Source: Larimichthys crocea
Taxonomy: Eukaryota; Chordata; Actinopteri; Sciaenidae
Length of the DNA stretch: 64,000 nt
Direction: 5' to 3'
Assembly: GCF_000972845.2 (NCBI RefSeq)
Contig: NC_040032.1
Coordinates: 18,369,970-18,433,969 of the forward strand
A program made the position numbers and the translations under genes. Positions within the stretch are counted from its first letter, which is position 1. Each line of letters starts with the position of its first letter. Below, piece by piece: positions 12,601 to 26,228 of the stretch. Under the pieces are notes generated by a model. That model ran no database searches and was not told where the DNA came from. It saw only the letters and a list, made by a program, of their open reading frames with translations.

Positions 12601-15600
12601 TATTGTAAAATGACAACATACTTGCCATTTGACACTGACATCTTATTAAACCTTGATTTTACCAGACAGTTTGTATAACATATGTAACATTGTTTTAGGC
12701 TCCTGGCCCAGCTCAGAGACATGGAGGAGGCATTTGATGGCTTCTTTGAGAAACACCACCTGAAGCTGCAGCAGTACCTCCAGCTGCTGCACTATGAAAT
12801 GAGTTTCCAGCAGGTGTGATGATTGGTGTCTGTCTGCATCTTGTCATTATAAGCCCTGATGAGTCTATGTTTCACTGCTGTGATGATTAACTCCTTGTGC
12901 GTAGATGGACGAGGTGCTGGAGAGGCTTACTGACCAGGAGAAGGACATTGCTTTTGTGGGGACCACGGTGGTTCAGACAGAACTACTGTTGAAAGAACTG
13001 GAGCTGCTGGACACACATGCTCAGGTCACAAACGTCAGACAAAAAGTCACACAACATGCACACAATTACAGTTTAAGTTGAGTTTTGAAAGAAGCGATGG
13101 AGCAGAACAAAATGCAGTGAACATGATGTTTTGTATGTGATTGAAGATCAGACACTGATTTGGAGATCAGGTTGGAGCATTTTAAACACCTGTATATCAG
13201 GATATCATTACAATTATTGTTGTGATACCACAATATTACACTGATTAGCCAAAACATCATGACCAGCTGCCCTTCTTTTGCTGCCAAAACAGCCCTGACC
13301 TGTTGAGGGCTCTAAAGGTGTGCTATGGTATCTGCACCAAAACAATACCTGCAGATCTTATAAGTTGTGAGGTGATTGTCTCAATGGATCATATGTGTTT
13401 GTCCAGCACATCACATATCCATGTTCATGCAGCTACGCAGCCCTATACACAAGGAACTCTGATGCACTGTGTGTTCTGACACCTTTCTATCAGAATCAGC
13501 ATGAACTTTTCAGCAATTTGAGCTACAGTAGCTCGTCTGTTGGATTGGACCACATGGGCCAGCCTTTGCTCTCAGTGCACATCGATGAGTCTTGGTTGCC
13601 CATGACCCTGTTGCTAGTTTACCTCTTTTCTTTTCTTGGACCACTTTGGCAATAGTAATGACAATAATTAATAATAATATAAAATGGATAAATATACAAG
13701 TATACATTACAATAATTAAGAAATAATTCAGCAAAACCTCTCCTTTAACATTTAACTGTTATTCCTAGATCTGGGAAGCACCTTCCAAAATGTGTTAGAT
13801 ATTCTAGTTCCTACATATTTGAGAAATCCATATATGATAATAAACACATTTTCTCTATGGACCAGTATGTCAGATATTCCATGGGTAAAAGGTCAAATAT
13901 CACCTTATGCCAATCTAAAACTGTAGGTGGCTTATTTGAAATCCATTTCATTTAGTTTTACATGCAGCATATTATATATAACATTCCACAATTTTTGACA
14001 ATGAGATCCTTTTATTTGTGTGTGTGGTAATCCCAACAACAGACATACTGGGTCCAGAGCCAACTTATTAAAAACCAGATCTTCAAGGCCACTTCTACCT
14101 AGAAACCCAGGATATGCACACAGGTCCATACAGTATGTATAAAGCTACAACCTTCCTTATTACACTTCATACACAGAGCTGATTTCTTTGGGTTCATCTT
14201 ATGTCTGAGTTCAGGTAATATCTGAAGGCGATGTAGTAACTTGAATTGTTATTCCTTTGCTCTATTATATATGGATATGGTTCTTGGACCACTTTTGGTA
14301 GGTACTGACCACTGGGAACACACCACAAGAGTTTTGTAAATGCTCTGACCCAATTTGGCCCTTGTTAAAATTAGTCAGCAAGGTGATCTTCCACAGGATC
14401 ATGCTAGGAAAAAACATGTCCAGGTCCCCGCATTTGCCTGTGGCCCAGCTGGCAAAGCACCCGACCCCTTTGCCTCTCCTTGCAGATGGTGGACCCATGG
14501 GGCCCAGCAGGCTAAGGGATGACCACCAAATGCCTGCCGGCAAACTTTCCTCCAGAAGAAGACCCCGGTTTCTGGCTCCAGACGGAGGCCCTGGTTTCCC
14601 TGGTCTGGGCGAGATCCTGCAGCTCCTTGTAGTCCATCTCATAAGGGACTTTGGAAATCACATTTCATCTTATCCCTCCCCTCGGACCAATTTGCCTTGG
14701 GAGACCCTACCATGGGCCAGATCCCAGGATCACAGGATGTTTTTTGGGATGGCCCCTGGGTGCCTTCCTTGGGAGGTGTTCCAGACATGTCCAACTAGTA
14801 GGGGACCCCTGGGCAAACCCAAAACTCACTTGAGGGACTATATAGCCCATCTAGCCTGGGAACGCCTCAGGATCCCACAGGAGGAGCTGCTAAACCATCT
14901 GCCACCCGATAGCAGAAGAGGATGGATGGATGGGTGGATGGATGGATGGATGGATGGATGGAACACTCAAATCTTACTCATGCCCCATTTTTCCTGCTTC
15001 TAACATGTCGACTTTGTAGACAAAATGTTTACCTGCTGCCCAATATATCCCACCCACTGACAGGTGTTTATGACAACAAGTACAAGTACAATAACAAGTA
15101 TTATTCCCTTCACCTGTCACTGCTCATAATATCATGGCTGATTGATCTATATAACACCATGTATGTAGTAGTAGTATGTTCCAAACATACAGTGTATTTT
15201 TTAGTAGTAATGATGTGCCAATACAGCACGTACTGATACATACGGACATACATGTAGGACCAAGGGAACAAAATGTGAAGTTAGGGATTTTTTTAAATGT
15301 ATTTAATATAATAATTTATAATGTATACTATTATTATTTATTACATTACTGAGCAAAAATCTGGTCTGTTTTTTATTGTTTTTTGTGTACGTTTCTTATT
15401 AACACTTATCAGGGACTTTATCATAACACAATATAATACTATATTTATATTACTCTTTGTGATTGCTAGATACTCTTGATGCTGCAGGTCATGTTTGCAG
15501 TGGAAGAATAGCTTCCCCATTGACTTTATGTTGTACAGATATTTAACTGGTTCCTTATAAAATCTAATGGCAAACAGTCTTCAGGGCTCTTTATGTTTAG

Positions 15601-17052
15601 ATTCTTTTGTAAACCATAATTGTCTTTGGATATGTGGGAACATGAAACCTGATCATTCTAATGGATGTTCATTCATGAGGTGTAGCGTAATGTGTCCAAA
15701 CCTTTATGTGTGTGTTTACGGATCAGGAGGAGATGGCTCGTGCCCAGGTGGTGATCCTTCATGGTCACCAGTTGGCCGCCAACCACCACTATGCCCTGGC
15801 ACTCATCATCCAGCGCTGCAATGAGCTGCGACATCACTGTGACATCATCACGACTGCCATACGCACCAAGCGGGCCTCGCTCAACCGAGCACGAGACCTG
15901 CTGCTCCGCCTTGAAGGGGTGAAAATGCTGACACACATACTAAAAGACTCACACATATGTTTATTCTCACAAAACAGGCGTGCAATGCCACCAAACTGTA
16001 TCCACATCTCAAATTTAAGTTTCCTCACATGAAATATTTCATCAAGTTAAACGATCTGTGTAATGTGGTTTAAACATGTTTTTTTGTGTTATTGTATCCT
16101 GTGTTTGCGCGTGTGCAGGCCCTTCAATGGTGTGATGAGGGTGCCTATCTTCTGGCCAGTCAGATGGTGGACAGGTTCCAAACCAGAGAGGGAGCTCAGG
16201 AGGCGTTGCAGTACCTTAGCGCTCACCAAGAGATGGCACCATCTGCACTTAAAAACAGCAAGGACACTCTGAGCCTGGAGTTTGAAGCCATTCTCACCCC
16301 ACAGCTTCAGGTAACCCAACGCTACGGACGACATCACACAGATGATCCACCCCTCACCTAAACCTACACTCTCTTTCTTTCTCATTAGTCCCAAATCTCC
16401 ATGGTAACAGAGAAGCTGAACTCGATGCAGTCCATGATCAGAAACAGAGAGCAGTGTCTGAGGAAGTTGGCGGACGTACAGGTCAGACCCATTCAGCCTG
16501 TAGCCCCCAGGCCTGAACCTGACCAGATGTTGCGCTGCAAGTCACCCCTGTTTTCCCCCAAACATGGTATGACCCCATCTAATGGCCTCTTTTTCTCACA
16601 TTGATCCTCTTTTCTCATGAAAATCAATTTCAAGCAAGCATTTGAAGCAAATTGTGATGTGATGTATCTAATGTATTCCTTATATCCTTTCCTTACACTT
16701 ATTTCTAAAGTTTAGATTTATTTTCATGGCTTTGATTCTGTCCACTGTCTCGTGGTTACTAGGATGTAGTTGTGATACAGTTATCTCAATTCCACTCCTG
16801 CACTGCCAAACTCTCATGTTTCCTCCTGTCTGTGCTCCCTCTCTTTTGGAATTTGACATTTAGCCCCATGTTTTGCTCTATTTTACAGTCTGTATGCCGT
16901 CTATCTCCTCTGTGCTCCGTCATCACTAGTTGTGTTTGCTTGATTCTCTTTACAGGTGTAGACTTTAATGTCCTAAATTCCAAATTCTCCTTTGACCTGC
17001 TTCCTGGCAAGAGAGCTGCAAGGAGGAACAACAGCCAACGCAAGGTATGTGT

Positions 17053-17090
<38 letters not shown>

Positions 17091-20000
17091 TCTGTTAAAT
17101 TCTCCTGCAAGTCTGTTCTCCATGCATGTAGTAAGTTTTTCTGATGACTCTTTAGACTTACTACATGATGTCAATGTAAGAAGTCTATCCAGAGTGGATG
17201 AAGGAAGTTTCAAGTTGCATATATTTAAAAAAATGTTTTGCGGGAATCCCATATCTCGATTTGAGTACTTCAAAAAGGAATATATATGAAAATTATGTTT
17301 TCATTATTGAGGTCGGCTATCTTAGCTACACAGCACTTAACACTATGCCAGAGTTATTTCTTTAACTCCCAAAACAGAGTAAAAGTAACACTAAGGGATT
17401 AGACCAATAATACTGCTCTGAGTTACATTTTTACTATTTGGGAAGTGTAAATTTCACTCCTAAAAGTGTCACGGTATCAACACTGAAATAATGTTAAATT
17501 AATTTTATATATTGAATATATAGGTATCTGTGAATAGGTTATTTGACAAATGGCCGGCATGTCTTCTTACATTGCACTGCAGACAACAAGTCCAACTTTA
17601 TACTCCACTAACACCATCAACCTTTACCCTAACAGTTGAGAAAACATTTTTTGACAAAATCATTTCAAGCATTTCATTGTTGACCACATTCTCATCTCTG
17701 AGGGAAAAAGATTTAATTGGCCCGTTCTCATTTTGTTTTAGACTGAAGGTGATAGGCAATGGCTATCTGATGGTTTTTAGCAAATGACTTAGTTGTTTTT
17801 GAAAAATTTAAAAGACTTTTTAAACAGCTTGTGTTTGGCTTAAAACCTCATGGACCCCCTATGTAATAAGGGGCCAATTTTTCTTATAAAAGATAGGTAA
17901 TGGATCATAAAATGATGCTTTGGTATCAAGTATCTATGTGGATATAAGTGGAGCCATTGCTCACGGAAAATACAGTTATCCACCACTGTATAATCATTAA
18001 ATAGAACTTGTAGGGTTGCACAATTCATCGATTTCACAATATGGCCTTGTGGAGGGGGCGTGATGCATCAGCTTCAGGAGAGAGGTGTGGAGAGGGCTCA
18101 GGTGAACAGCGCAACACCTGTTCACTGTTAACTAATCACTCTCTCACTTACTACAGACTGCTAACGTTAGCTCATGGTCAAATTTGCTGTTCAGTCCTGG
18201 CAACAAACGAGGTTTTGTAAAGTAAAAATTCAACATAGATGTTTAATTGTACATACTGCATTTCACAGCATCAGTTAATATTTGTTTGTTAAGAAAATGG
18301 CGCTGCCTTGTGTCTGTCTCTAACCGAAGAAATGAAGTGTGCGGGCATCTCTGCAGAGTTGATTAGAGTTGATTAACACAAGGTTAACACTGGTGCAGGG
18401 CAACCTGATCAACTCTGTCAAATAGCCCCAACACTGGACACCATTTAAATCAGAAAGTGTTAAAATTACTCTTTGGGAGTTGAAATAAACTCTGAAATGA
18501 TTAACCCTAAAATTTCAACTCTCCAATTTTTGCTGTGTAAATAGGTGAAACCATTGAGTGAGACCAGGGAGTATGAATTGGAGGGTTCAGTCTCTCCTTT
18601 TCATCTATATATACTATTTCGGATTTGGAGTAATTCATTTTGTATCCTGCAAGGGAGCCAAAGTAGTCTGTTAGGTCAAGTAAAGCAGGGAAAGTCTGTT
18701 TTAAATGTAAACAAAACAAAATTACATCATCAGCAAACAAGGCTTTACGGTGTTCCCTATCTCTTATCCTGATGCCTTTAAAGTTGGTATTACTATGAAT
18801 AGCCACGGCAAGTGGTTCAGTTGCCAGTCCAGTGTAAACAGCAATGGAGACAGGGGCCAGCCTTGCCTTGTTCCCCTGTGTAATTTAATTGGTGTTGATG
18901 ACAGTCCATTTGTTAAGACTACAGCCTAGGTTCATCATAAGAAATCTAATCCAACAGAGACATTTACCTTTTATGGCAAATCTTTGAAGAACCTCAAATA
19001 GGTAGTCAAAGGCTTTCTCTGCATGCAATGACAAGACAGCAGTATCCGTACATCCAGATTTTTCAAAAACAATATTAAGCACTCTTCATATATTGTGAAA
19101 GCCTTGCCATTCCTGAACAATATATGTTTGAATTGTATTATTTTTAAAGTAATCATCGATTTGTTTTTCATAAATTCCTTAAGCCAAAAAGAAAGAAGGC
19201 ACCACCTTGTGTAATGACTCAGAGACTGGTATGTTGTATTGAGATTGTACAGATTAAAAGGAGAGTAGTGAATGTTCTCATTTGTATATGTGGCCCAGTG
19301 TTATAGGAGGTAGCAGGTATAGGATGGTAAATCAAATCAAATCAAATCAGATTTGTATAACCTAAAGTCACAAAGTACATTTGCCTCAGAGGGCTGATCT
19401 GTACAGGGAGTGACACCCTCTGTCCTTAGACCCTTGGTTCTTGCCCACAAAAACCCTTTAACAGGGAAAAAGGTGGAAGAAACCTCAGGAAGAGCCACAG
19501 AGGAGGGATCCCTCTCCTAGGACGGACAGACGTGCAATGGATGTCACGTGTACAGGACAAATCAACACAAACATATTGTACAATTACAATGACTGACAAA
19601 ATGACAATGAATTACAATGAATTACAATGACTGATAAAATGATTACAGTAGCAGTGGAACCTGTGATAGAGATAGAGAGACACAGATGCACAGCAGCAGC
19701 AAATCATTAACTAACTATAAACTGTAATGGAGATATGGTAACAATAATGACAGTAGTAATATATGTAGTGAACGTCATGCAGGACCACAGCAGCAGCCAC
19801 GATCCCCCGGCAGTCTAATCCTATGGCAGCATAACTAAGGGATGACCTGAGCCAGGCCTAACTATAAGCTCTATCAAAAAGGAGAGTCTTAAGTCTACTC
19901 TTAAAAATGTTGACCGTGTCTGCCTCCTGAACCCAGAATGGTAGTTTGTTCCACAGAAGAGGAGCCTGATAGCTGAAAGCTCTGGCTCCCAATCTACTTT

Positions 20001-21375
20001 TGGAGACTATAGGAACCACAAGGAACCCGGCATCCTGAGAGCGCAGTGTTCTAGAGGGGTAGTAAGGTATTATGAGCTCTTTTAGATATGATGGTGCCTG
20101 ACCATGAAGAGCTTTGTAAGTAAGGAGAAGAATTTTAAATTCTATTCTAGATTTAATAGGTAGCCAATGCAAGGAAGCCAAAATGGGAGAGATGTGATCT
20201 CTGATCTTGGTTCCTGTCAGAACACGTGCAGCAGCATTCTGAATTAACTGCAAAGTCCTAAGAGACTTATTGGAGCAGCCTGATAACAAATAAGGTTAGG
20301 ATCCAGGTTAATGGAGACTACAGACTTGTTAATCCCGGGTCATTAAGAGGACCCGGATGAATGACCACTCCTTCATTGGTGCTAATTCTGTCTTCAGCTT
20401 CAGTCGGTCGACCAGTTAGTGCTTTCAGTTCACCCTACACACCTTGAATAGCGTTGAGGAGGTTGCAGGTTTGGCTGGTGGTCTCGTGGGTATTTTAGTT
20501 GTATCTTGAGTTTAGAGAGAGATAATGACCAATGATAATGTTAACTAATTCCTTGAGGCTATCTGATTGATACTATGTGAATTTTACACAGGAGCTTTTT
20601 GTCACATGTCCGCCTAGCAGCGCGCTATTACTGGAAGACTATTTGTATTCATATTCATATATTAGCATGCTGAGGTCAGCATTTAGCTCAAAGCACAGTG
20701 GTGCAGAGTACAGCCTCAACAAGCCACTATGAATTGTGTTTAAAGTGCTATATGGATACATTTTTTCTGAGTTCTGTGTGTGTCTATAGGTATTCAACAA
20801 TCATTACATTTATATAAAGGTCCAGTGTGTAACATTTTGTAGGATCTATTGGCACAATGTGGAGTATAATATTCACAAGTATGTTTTCATTAATGCATAA
20901 TCAACTAAAATAAACTCTGTTGTGTTTGGAGCAGGTCCTCAATATTACACTGTCATGTTTCCGTCAGTAGCCCAGAAAGGACAAACCAAACACTGGCTCT
21001 AGAAAGGAAGATACCATTTGCATCTTTCATAGATTTTCCTAGGTTTATGTACATGCTTGGGAGGGGAAGGTGAGGCTAGGGGTATTCAGATGCCTTTAAA
21101 TCATACACACTGGACCTTTAATTACTCATTATTGCTAATACTTTATATTTGTTTGGTGGGCATATTGAGTCGGACATTTTTAATAATCATTAGATAATGT
21201 GTGTTGTGATGTGTATTTTTTCTGTTAATATCTGCAGTATTATCTACTTATTTCATGTTTGTTTTGTCAGATCGAGGTCATACATGATTTCCAAGGCAAT
21301 CACAGCTGTCTGTACGGCCCCAGCCCTGAAACAGATTCAGAGGCAGAAGACAATCCAGAGCAAGTCACACGGTAT

Positions 21376-21418
<43 letters not shown>

Positions 21419-24400
21419 CTTATCATATCTTATCATATCTTATCCTCACACTTTTTAGCCATATTATGAAGGAACTGATTGCTACAGAGAGGATCTACGT
21501 GGATGAGCTGCTCTCAGTCCTTCTGGTAAGTTTATTTGATAGTTTGATTTATGATGCCTTTTGTTAGATACTTTACAGGGACAACAGAGGGAAGAAGGAC
21601 AAATGGTAAATGGTAAATGGACTGTACTTATATATCTCCTTTCTAGTCTTCCGACCACTCAAAGTGCTTTACAGTACATATCTCATTCACCCATTCACAC
21701 ACATTCATACACTGATGGCATTGGCTGCCATGCAAGCTCATCAGTTTGAGGAGCTAACCATTCATACACATTCACACACTGATGGCACAGCCTTCAGGAG
21801 CAACTTGGGGTTCAGAATCTTGCACAAGGACACTTCGACACGTAGACTGGAGGGGATCAAACCACTGATCTTCTGATTAGTGGACGACCTGCCTACCTCC
21901 AAGCCACAGCCACCACCAAATACAGAAAGGTCCCATGATGTCATTTAGTTATTATTCTTAGTTCTCCTGTTTTGTTTTTTATTTGCTTTCCTTTCCTCTC
22001 CCCACTCCTTTCCCCTCTCTCCTATTTCCTTTCTTTCTCTCTCCCTCTCACATTTATCAGGGCTACAGGGCAGAAATGGAGGACCCATCCATGTCTAATC
22101 TTCTTCCTTCAGCTCTCCGAAGCCAGAAAGACGTTTTGTTTGGCAACATGCCAGAGATTTACCAGTTCCACAGCAGGCAAGACACACACACACACACACA
22201 CACACACACTGAGCTCACAAGCTGTCACATAGTCATCCTTCTCTCTCTGCACCCCAGTCCAATTTCCTTTAATTTTCCTCTTGGATTCTCCATTCAGGAT
22301 CTTCCTCCAAGATCTGCAGGGTTGCCTGGAGACACCAGAGAGGGTGGGGGCTTCCTTCCTGCAACGGGTGAGGAAGCACAAGTAGAAACATAGGAACTTT
22401 ATGTGAAGTGATATGACATAGCATATCTAACTGTACATTTGTGTACGTGTGTGTATGTGTGTGTATATGAACAGAAGGAGAAGTTCCAGGTGTATGAGCG
22501 TTATTGCCAAAACAAGCCTCGCTCTGAGTTGCTATGGAGACAGTGCTCTGATTCGCCCTTCTTTCAGGTACAGTATATTTAGGATAATCCACTCTCATGT
22601 TGACACATTTGTATTAGTGTTGATAGGAGACAATCTTGAGATATTTGCTGGTAAAGCCAAGATCTAATTATTCCAATTATTACTTACACATTATAGCAAA
22701 ATCGGACTAAGATGGATCTCTCTCCTTCTCTCCAGGAGTGCCAGAAGAAGCTGGACCACAAGCTGGGCTTGGACTCCTACCTCCTGAAACCAGTCCAGCG
22801 CCTCACCAAGTACCAGCTGCTACTCAAGGTTCTGCCTGTCTGAGCCAGTCACAGATGGAGGGTCCTGTAGAGATGCAGCTCACACAATGACATGCATGTT
22901 TAAATGATTTTGTTGATAAGGTGCCATCATAAAGGCAAATGATTGGTAGCAGTATTGCAACAGTATTAGTAATCAAACACTCTATCAAGCTGTTTTGTCA
23001 TAATGAAACAAAGACACTTGTGGTGCTCTTGCTCTACATTCTTGCATGTCAAATTTCTAGTCAATAGATTTGACTGAGGGAAATGTAGGTTTCTATCTAA
23101 TCCAGCCATATCTCGCTCTATTATTCCTCTCGTCCTTATCCAAATCCAAAAAATCCAGGAGACCACTTGTAAAGTTAAATTCTTTACTTAAAGTCAAAAA
23201 GGTGATACAAAAACAAAAAATCCTTTCAAATCAAATCAAATCAAATTTTATTTGTATAGCCCAAATTCACAAAACAAATTTTGCCTCTGAGGGCTTTACA
23301 ATCTGTACAGGGAGTGACACCCTCTGTCCTTAGACCCTCAGTTCAAGTGAGAAAAAACTTGCCCACAAAAAACCCTTTTCACTTACAAAATAATAAGAAT
23401 CGTTATACAGAAGACAGAGAGAGAGAGAGAGAGAGAGAGAATGTCTGAATGGCTTAATTACCTCTCAGTAAACTCTCTTCATGTGGGATCATCAAAGGAC
23501 CAAGCAAGTTATTAACATTCCACTAAATTACAAATGAAATGTACATAAATTAAATTATGAGCATGCATTTAAAATCTAAAGAATCATGCAATTAAACCTT
23601 TGCATCACTGCAAATATGAAGTGTTTAAATCAACCAATTAAACATTAACAATTGCATTCAGGCTCCTATAGGAAATACAGATTCTTTGTTTTATGCATAC
23701 ATCCATTTTCTATGACCACTTACCATCACGGGGCTGGAGTCTATCCCATTGGGTGAGAGGCAGGATATATCCTGGACAAGTTGTCAGTTCATCAAAGGAC
23801 ACATAGAAACAAACAACCATTCACACTCACATTTACACCTACGGACAGTTTAGTCTCACCAATAACCTGTTAAGGTTCATGTCTTTGGACTGAATGAATA
23901 TGTAGTGTAAAAAGCACTTTGAGTGGTCGGAAGGCTAGAAAGGCGCTATAAGTACAGTCCATTTACCATTTACCATTTAGCTGTGGGAGGAAGCCAGAGT
24001 ACCTGGAGAGAACCCACGCAGACACAGGGAGTAAACTCCACACAGTGAGGCCCAGCCGAGGTTGAAACCAGGAACCTTCTTGCTGTGAGACGACAGGGCT
24101 AACTGCTGCCCACTTTATAATTTGTATGTTGTCCAGTCATCCTATCATGTTTGTGCCTCTGTGAATTTGTAATTTTAGGCAAAACAGGGCTTTAAGCTAA
24201 ATGTTAACATCAGCATGCTAAACTGCTCAAAATAATTATGCTTGTTTACTTTAGCATGTTTACATGCTTAATGAATGTCTGAACCAAAAGTCATGTAATT
24301 ATTCATAAATTTTACTACCAGCAAAAAAAATTCAAAAACATGAATGTCTGTACAAAACGAGAAACAATTCATTCAGAGTGATGAATGGACAAATGGATAA

Positions 24401-26143
24401 ATGGCAAGACAGTTATACCAACTGAAAGGCATACATACTGAGATATAGACACAGACACACAGGTACACATCATCAAATTCACTATATTTATTCAAACAAA
24501 GAGATTAAAGCAGACCAGCTTAGATAAAGTGAAAATCACTGACCTGTAAATCTATGTGTCTGTACATGTTCAGGAGCTGTTGAAACACTCTAAAGAGGAG
24601 CGATACCGCTCTGAACTCAAGGAGGCTCTGGATTCCATGCTGAAGTTACTGAAGTCTGTTAATGACTCCATGCATCAGATAGCCATCACTGGATATCAGG
24701 TACCAACCACTTCAATCAATAAAGAAGAAAAAGTGGACAATTATGTCAGATTTATGACACTTCATTATTCAATCAAAGCTTTCGTCTCTCTGTCTGCCCA
24801 GTCTGACTGCAATACAGTAACTCAAATGTGTGTGGAGACAAAAGGGATTATGTTTTTCATTTTTTCCATTTTCCATTCCTTTTCATTTTATTTGCATTGT
24901 TATATTACCTCAGGTATTGGTAACTATTAAATGTTTTATGTTCTTGGAAAACATTTAATTACCTGGCTGTTGGTATTTACTGTGCTGACACACAGGACCA
25001 TTCATTAAAATGTCATTCCGTGAGATCTTTTTCTGGTTTATGCTGAAAATTATATGAAAATATGAAATATTAAAAATAATTCAAATATTTGCCAGCAAAA
25101 GTACACATAATTCAGATTGATATATACACATGATTATGGCCTCTAAAGTGAGAAGTAAAGTAACAAAGTGTATATCATCTTGTCTGTTTTTTGTTTGTTT
25201 GTTTGTTTATCTGCATGAATTCCTCTACATTTGCAAAGTGCATCACAAAATGCAAAAGCTCCTCAAAGAGTGAAGGATCAGATTTCTACATTTCATTTCA
25301 TTCATTCAGCTTCTGTCAGAAAATGAAAAGAATGCTAAAAATGAAACAGCAGGCATGTTACATATTTTGTCTGAAACTACTTACTGTACCTGTTAGTTGT
25401 TGATGCAGTTTGTCTTTGTTACTGTCCTCCGTCCACCTGTCTGCCTGTACCAGGGTGACCTCAGCCAGCTTGGCCGAGTGGTGTTGCAGGGAGGCTTCAG
25501 TGTGTGGATCAGCCATAAGAGGGCGGCTGTGCGAATGAAGGAGCTGGCCAGGTTCAAGCCCATGCAGAGACATCTCTTCCTCTATGACCACGCCCTGCTC
25601 TTCTGCAAGCGCAGAGACGAGGACACTTATGACAGGACACCTTTCTACAGCTTCAAAACCTGCCTAAGAGTATCAGTCTATAATACATTCACTTTATTAG
25701 CTACAGCCAATGCAGTCCATTCAACAGCACAACAATAAATTCTCCATTTATGAAGCTTATTATATTTTCATACTGTTGATCTGACTTAACTAGTCATTTT
25801 GCAGGCAGCGGTTTGAGCGTCTGTTAAATTGCACTGTATATTATTGTTCCTCAGTGCAATCTATGATGTAAATAACTGTAAAGTCAGTAAGAATGATAAG
25901 TTAAAGACAATATGACTGTAACTTTACTCTCTTTCTTTAGATGAGTTCAGTGGGAATCACAGAAAATGTGAAAGGGGATGTGAAGAAATTTGAAATCTGG
26001 TACAGTGGCAGAGAAGTAGTGTACATAGTTCAGGTATCTTTTGCTTCCTATATTCCATATCTCTGTCTTTCCTGTTTCCTACAGTTTTGATGTCTGAACC
26101 TAAACTTGTCTACTCATATACCTCTTCTGTGTTATGGTCTGTG

Positions 26144-26228
<85 letters not shown>

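Noticed and set aside
14362..15003. 213-residue open frame on the plus strand in mcf2 intron 7
   Set aside because: It runs through a rearranged LINE fragment and its (ATGG)n tail (WMDGWMDG repeats). It is repeat debris, not a host gene.
17325..18541. Large MITE-like element with ACACAGCA/AACTC-rich ends in mcf2 intron 11
   Set aside because: Similar AGAGTT/AACTC-rich stretches occur near both ends, but I could not define clean inverted ends or a target duplication.
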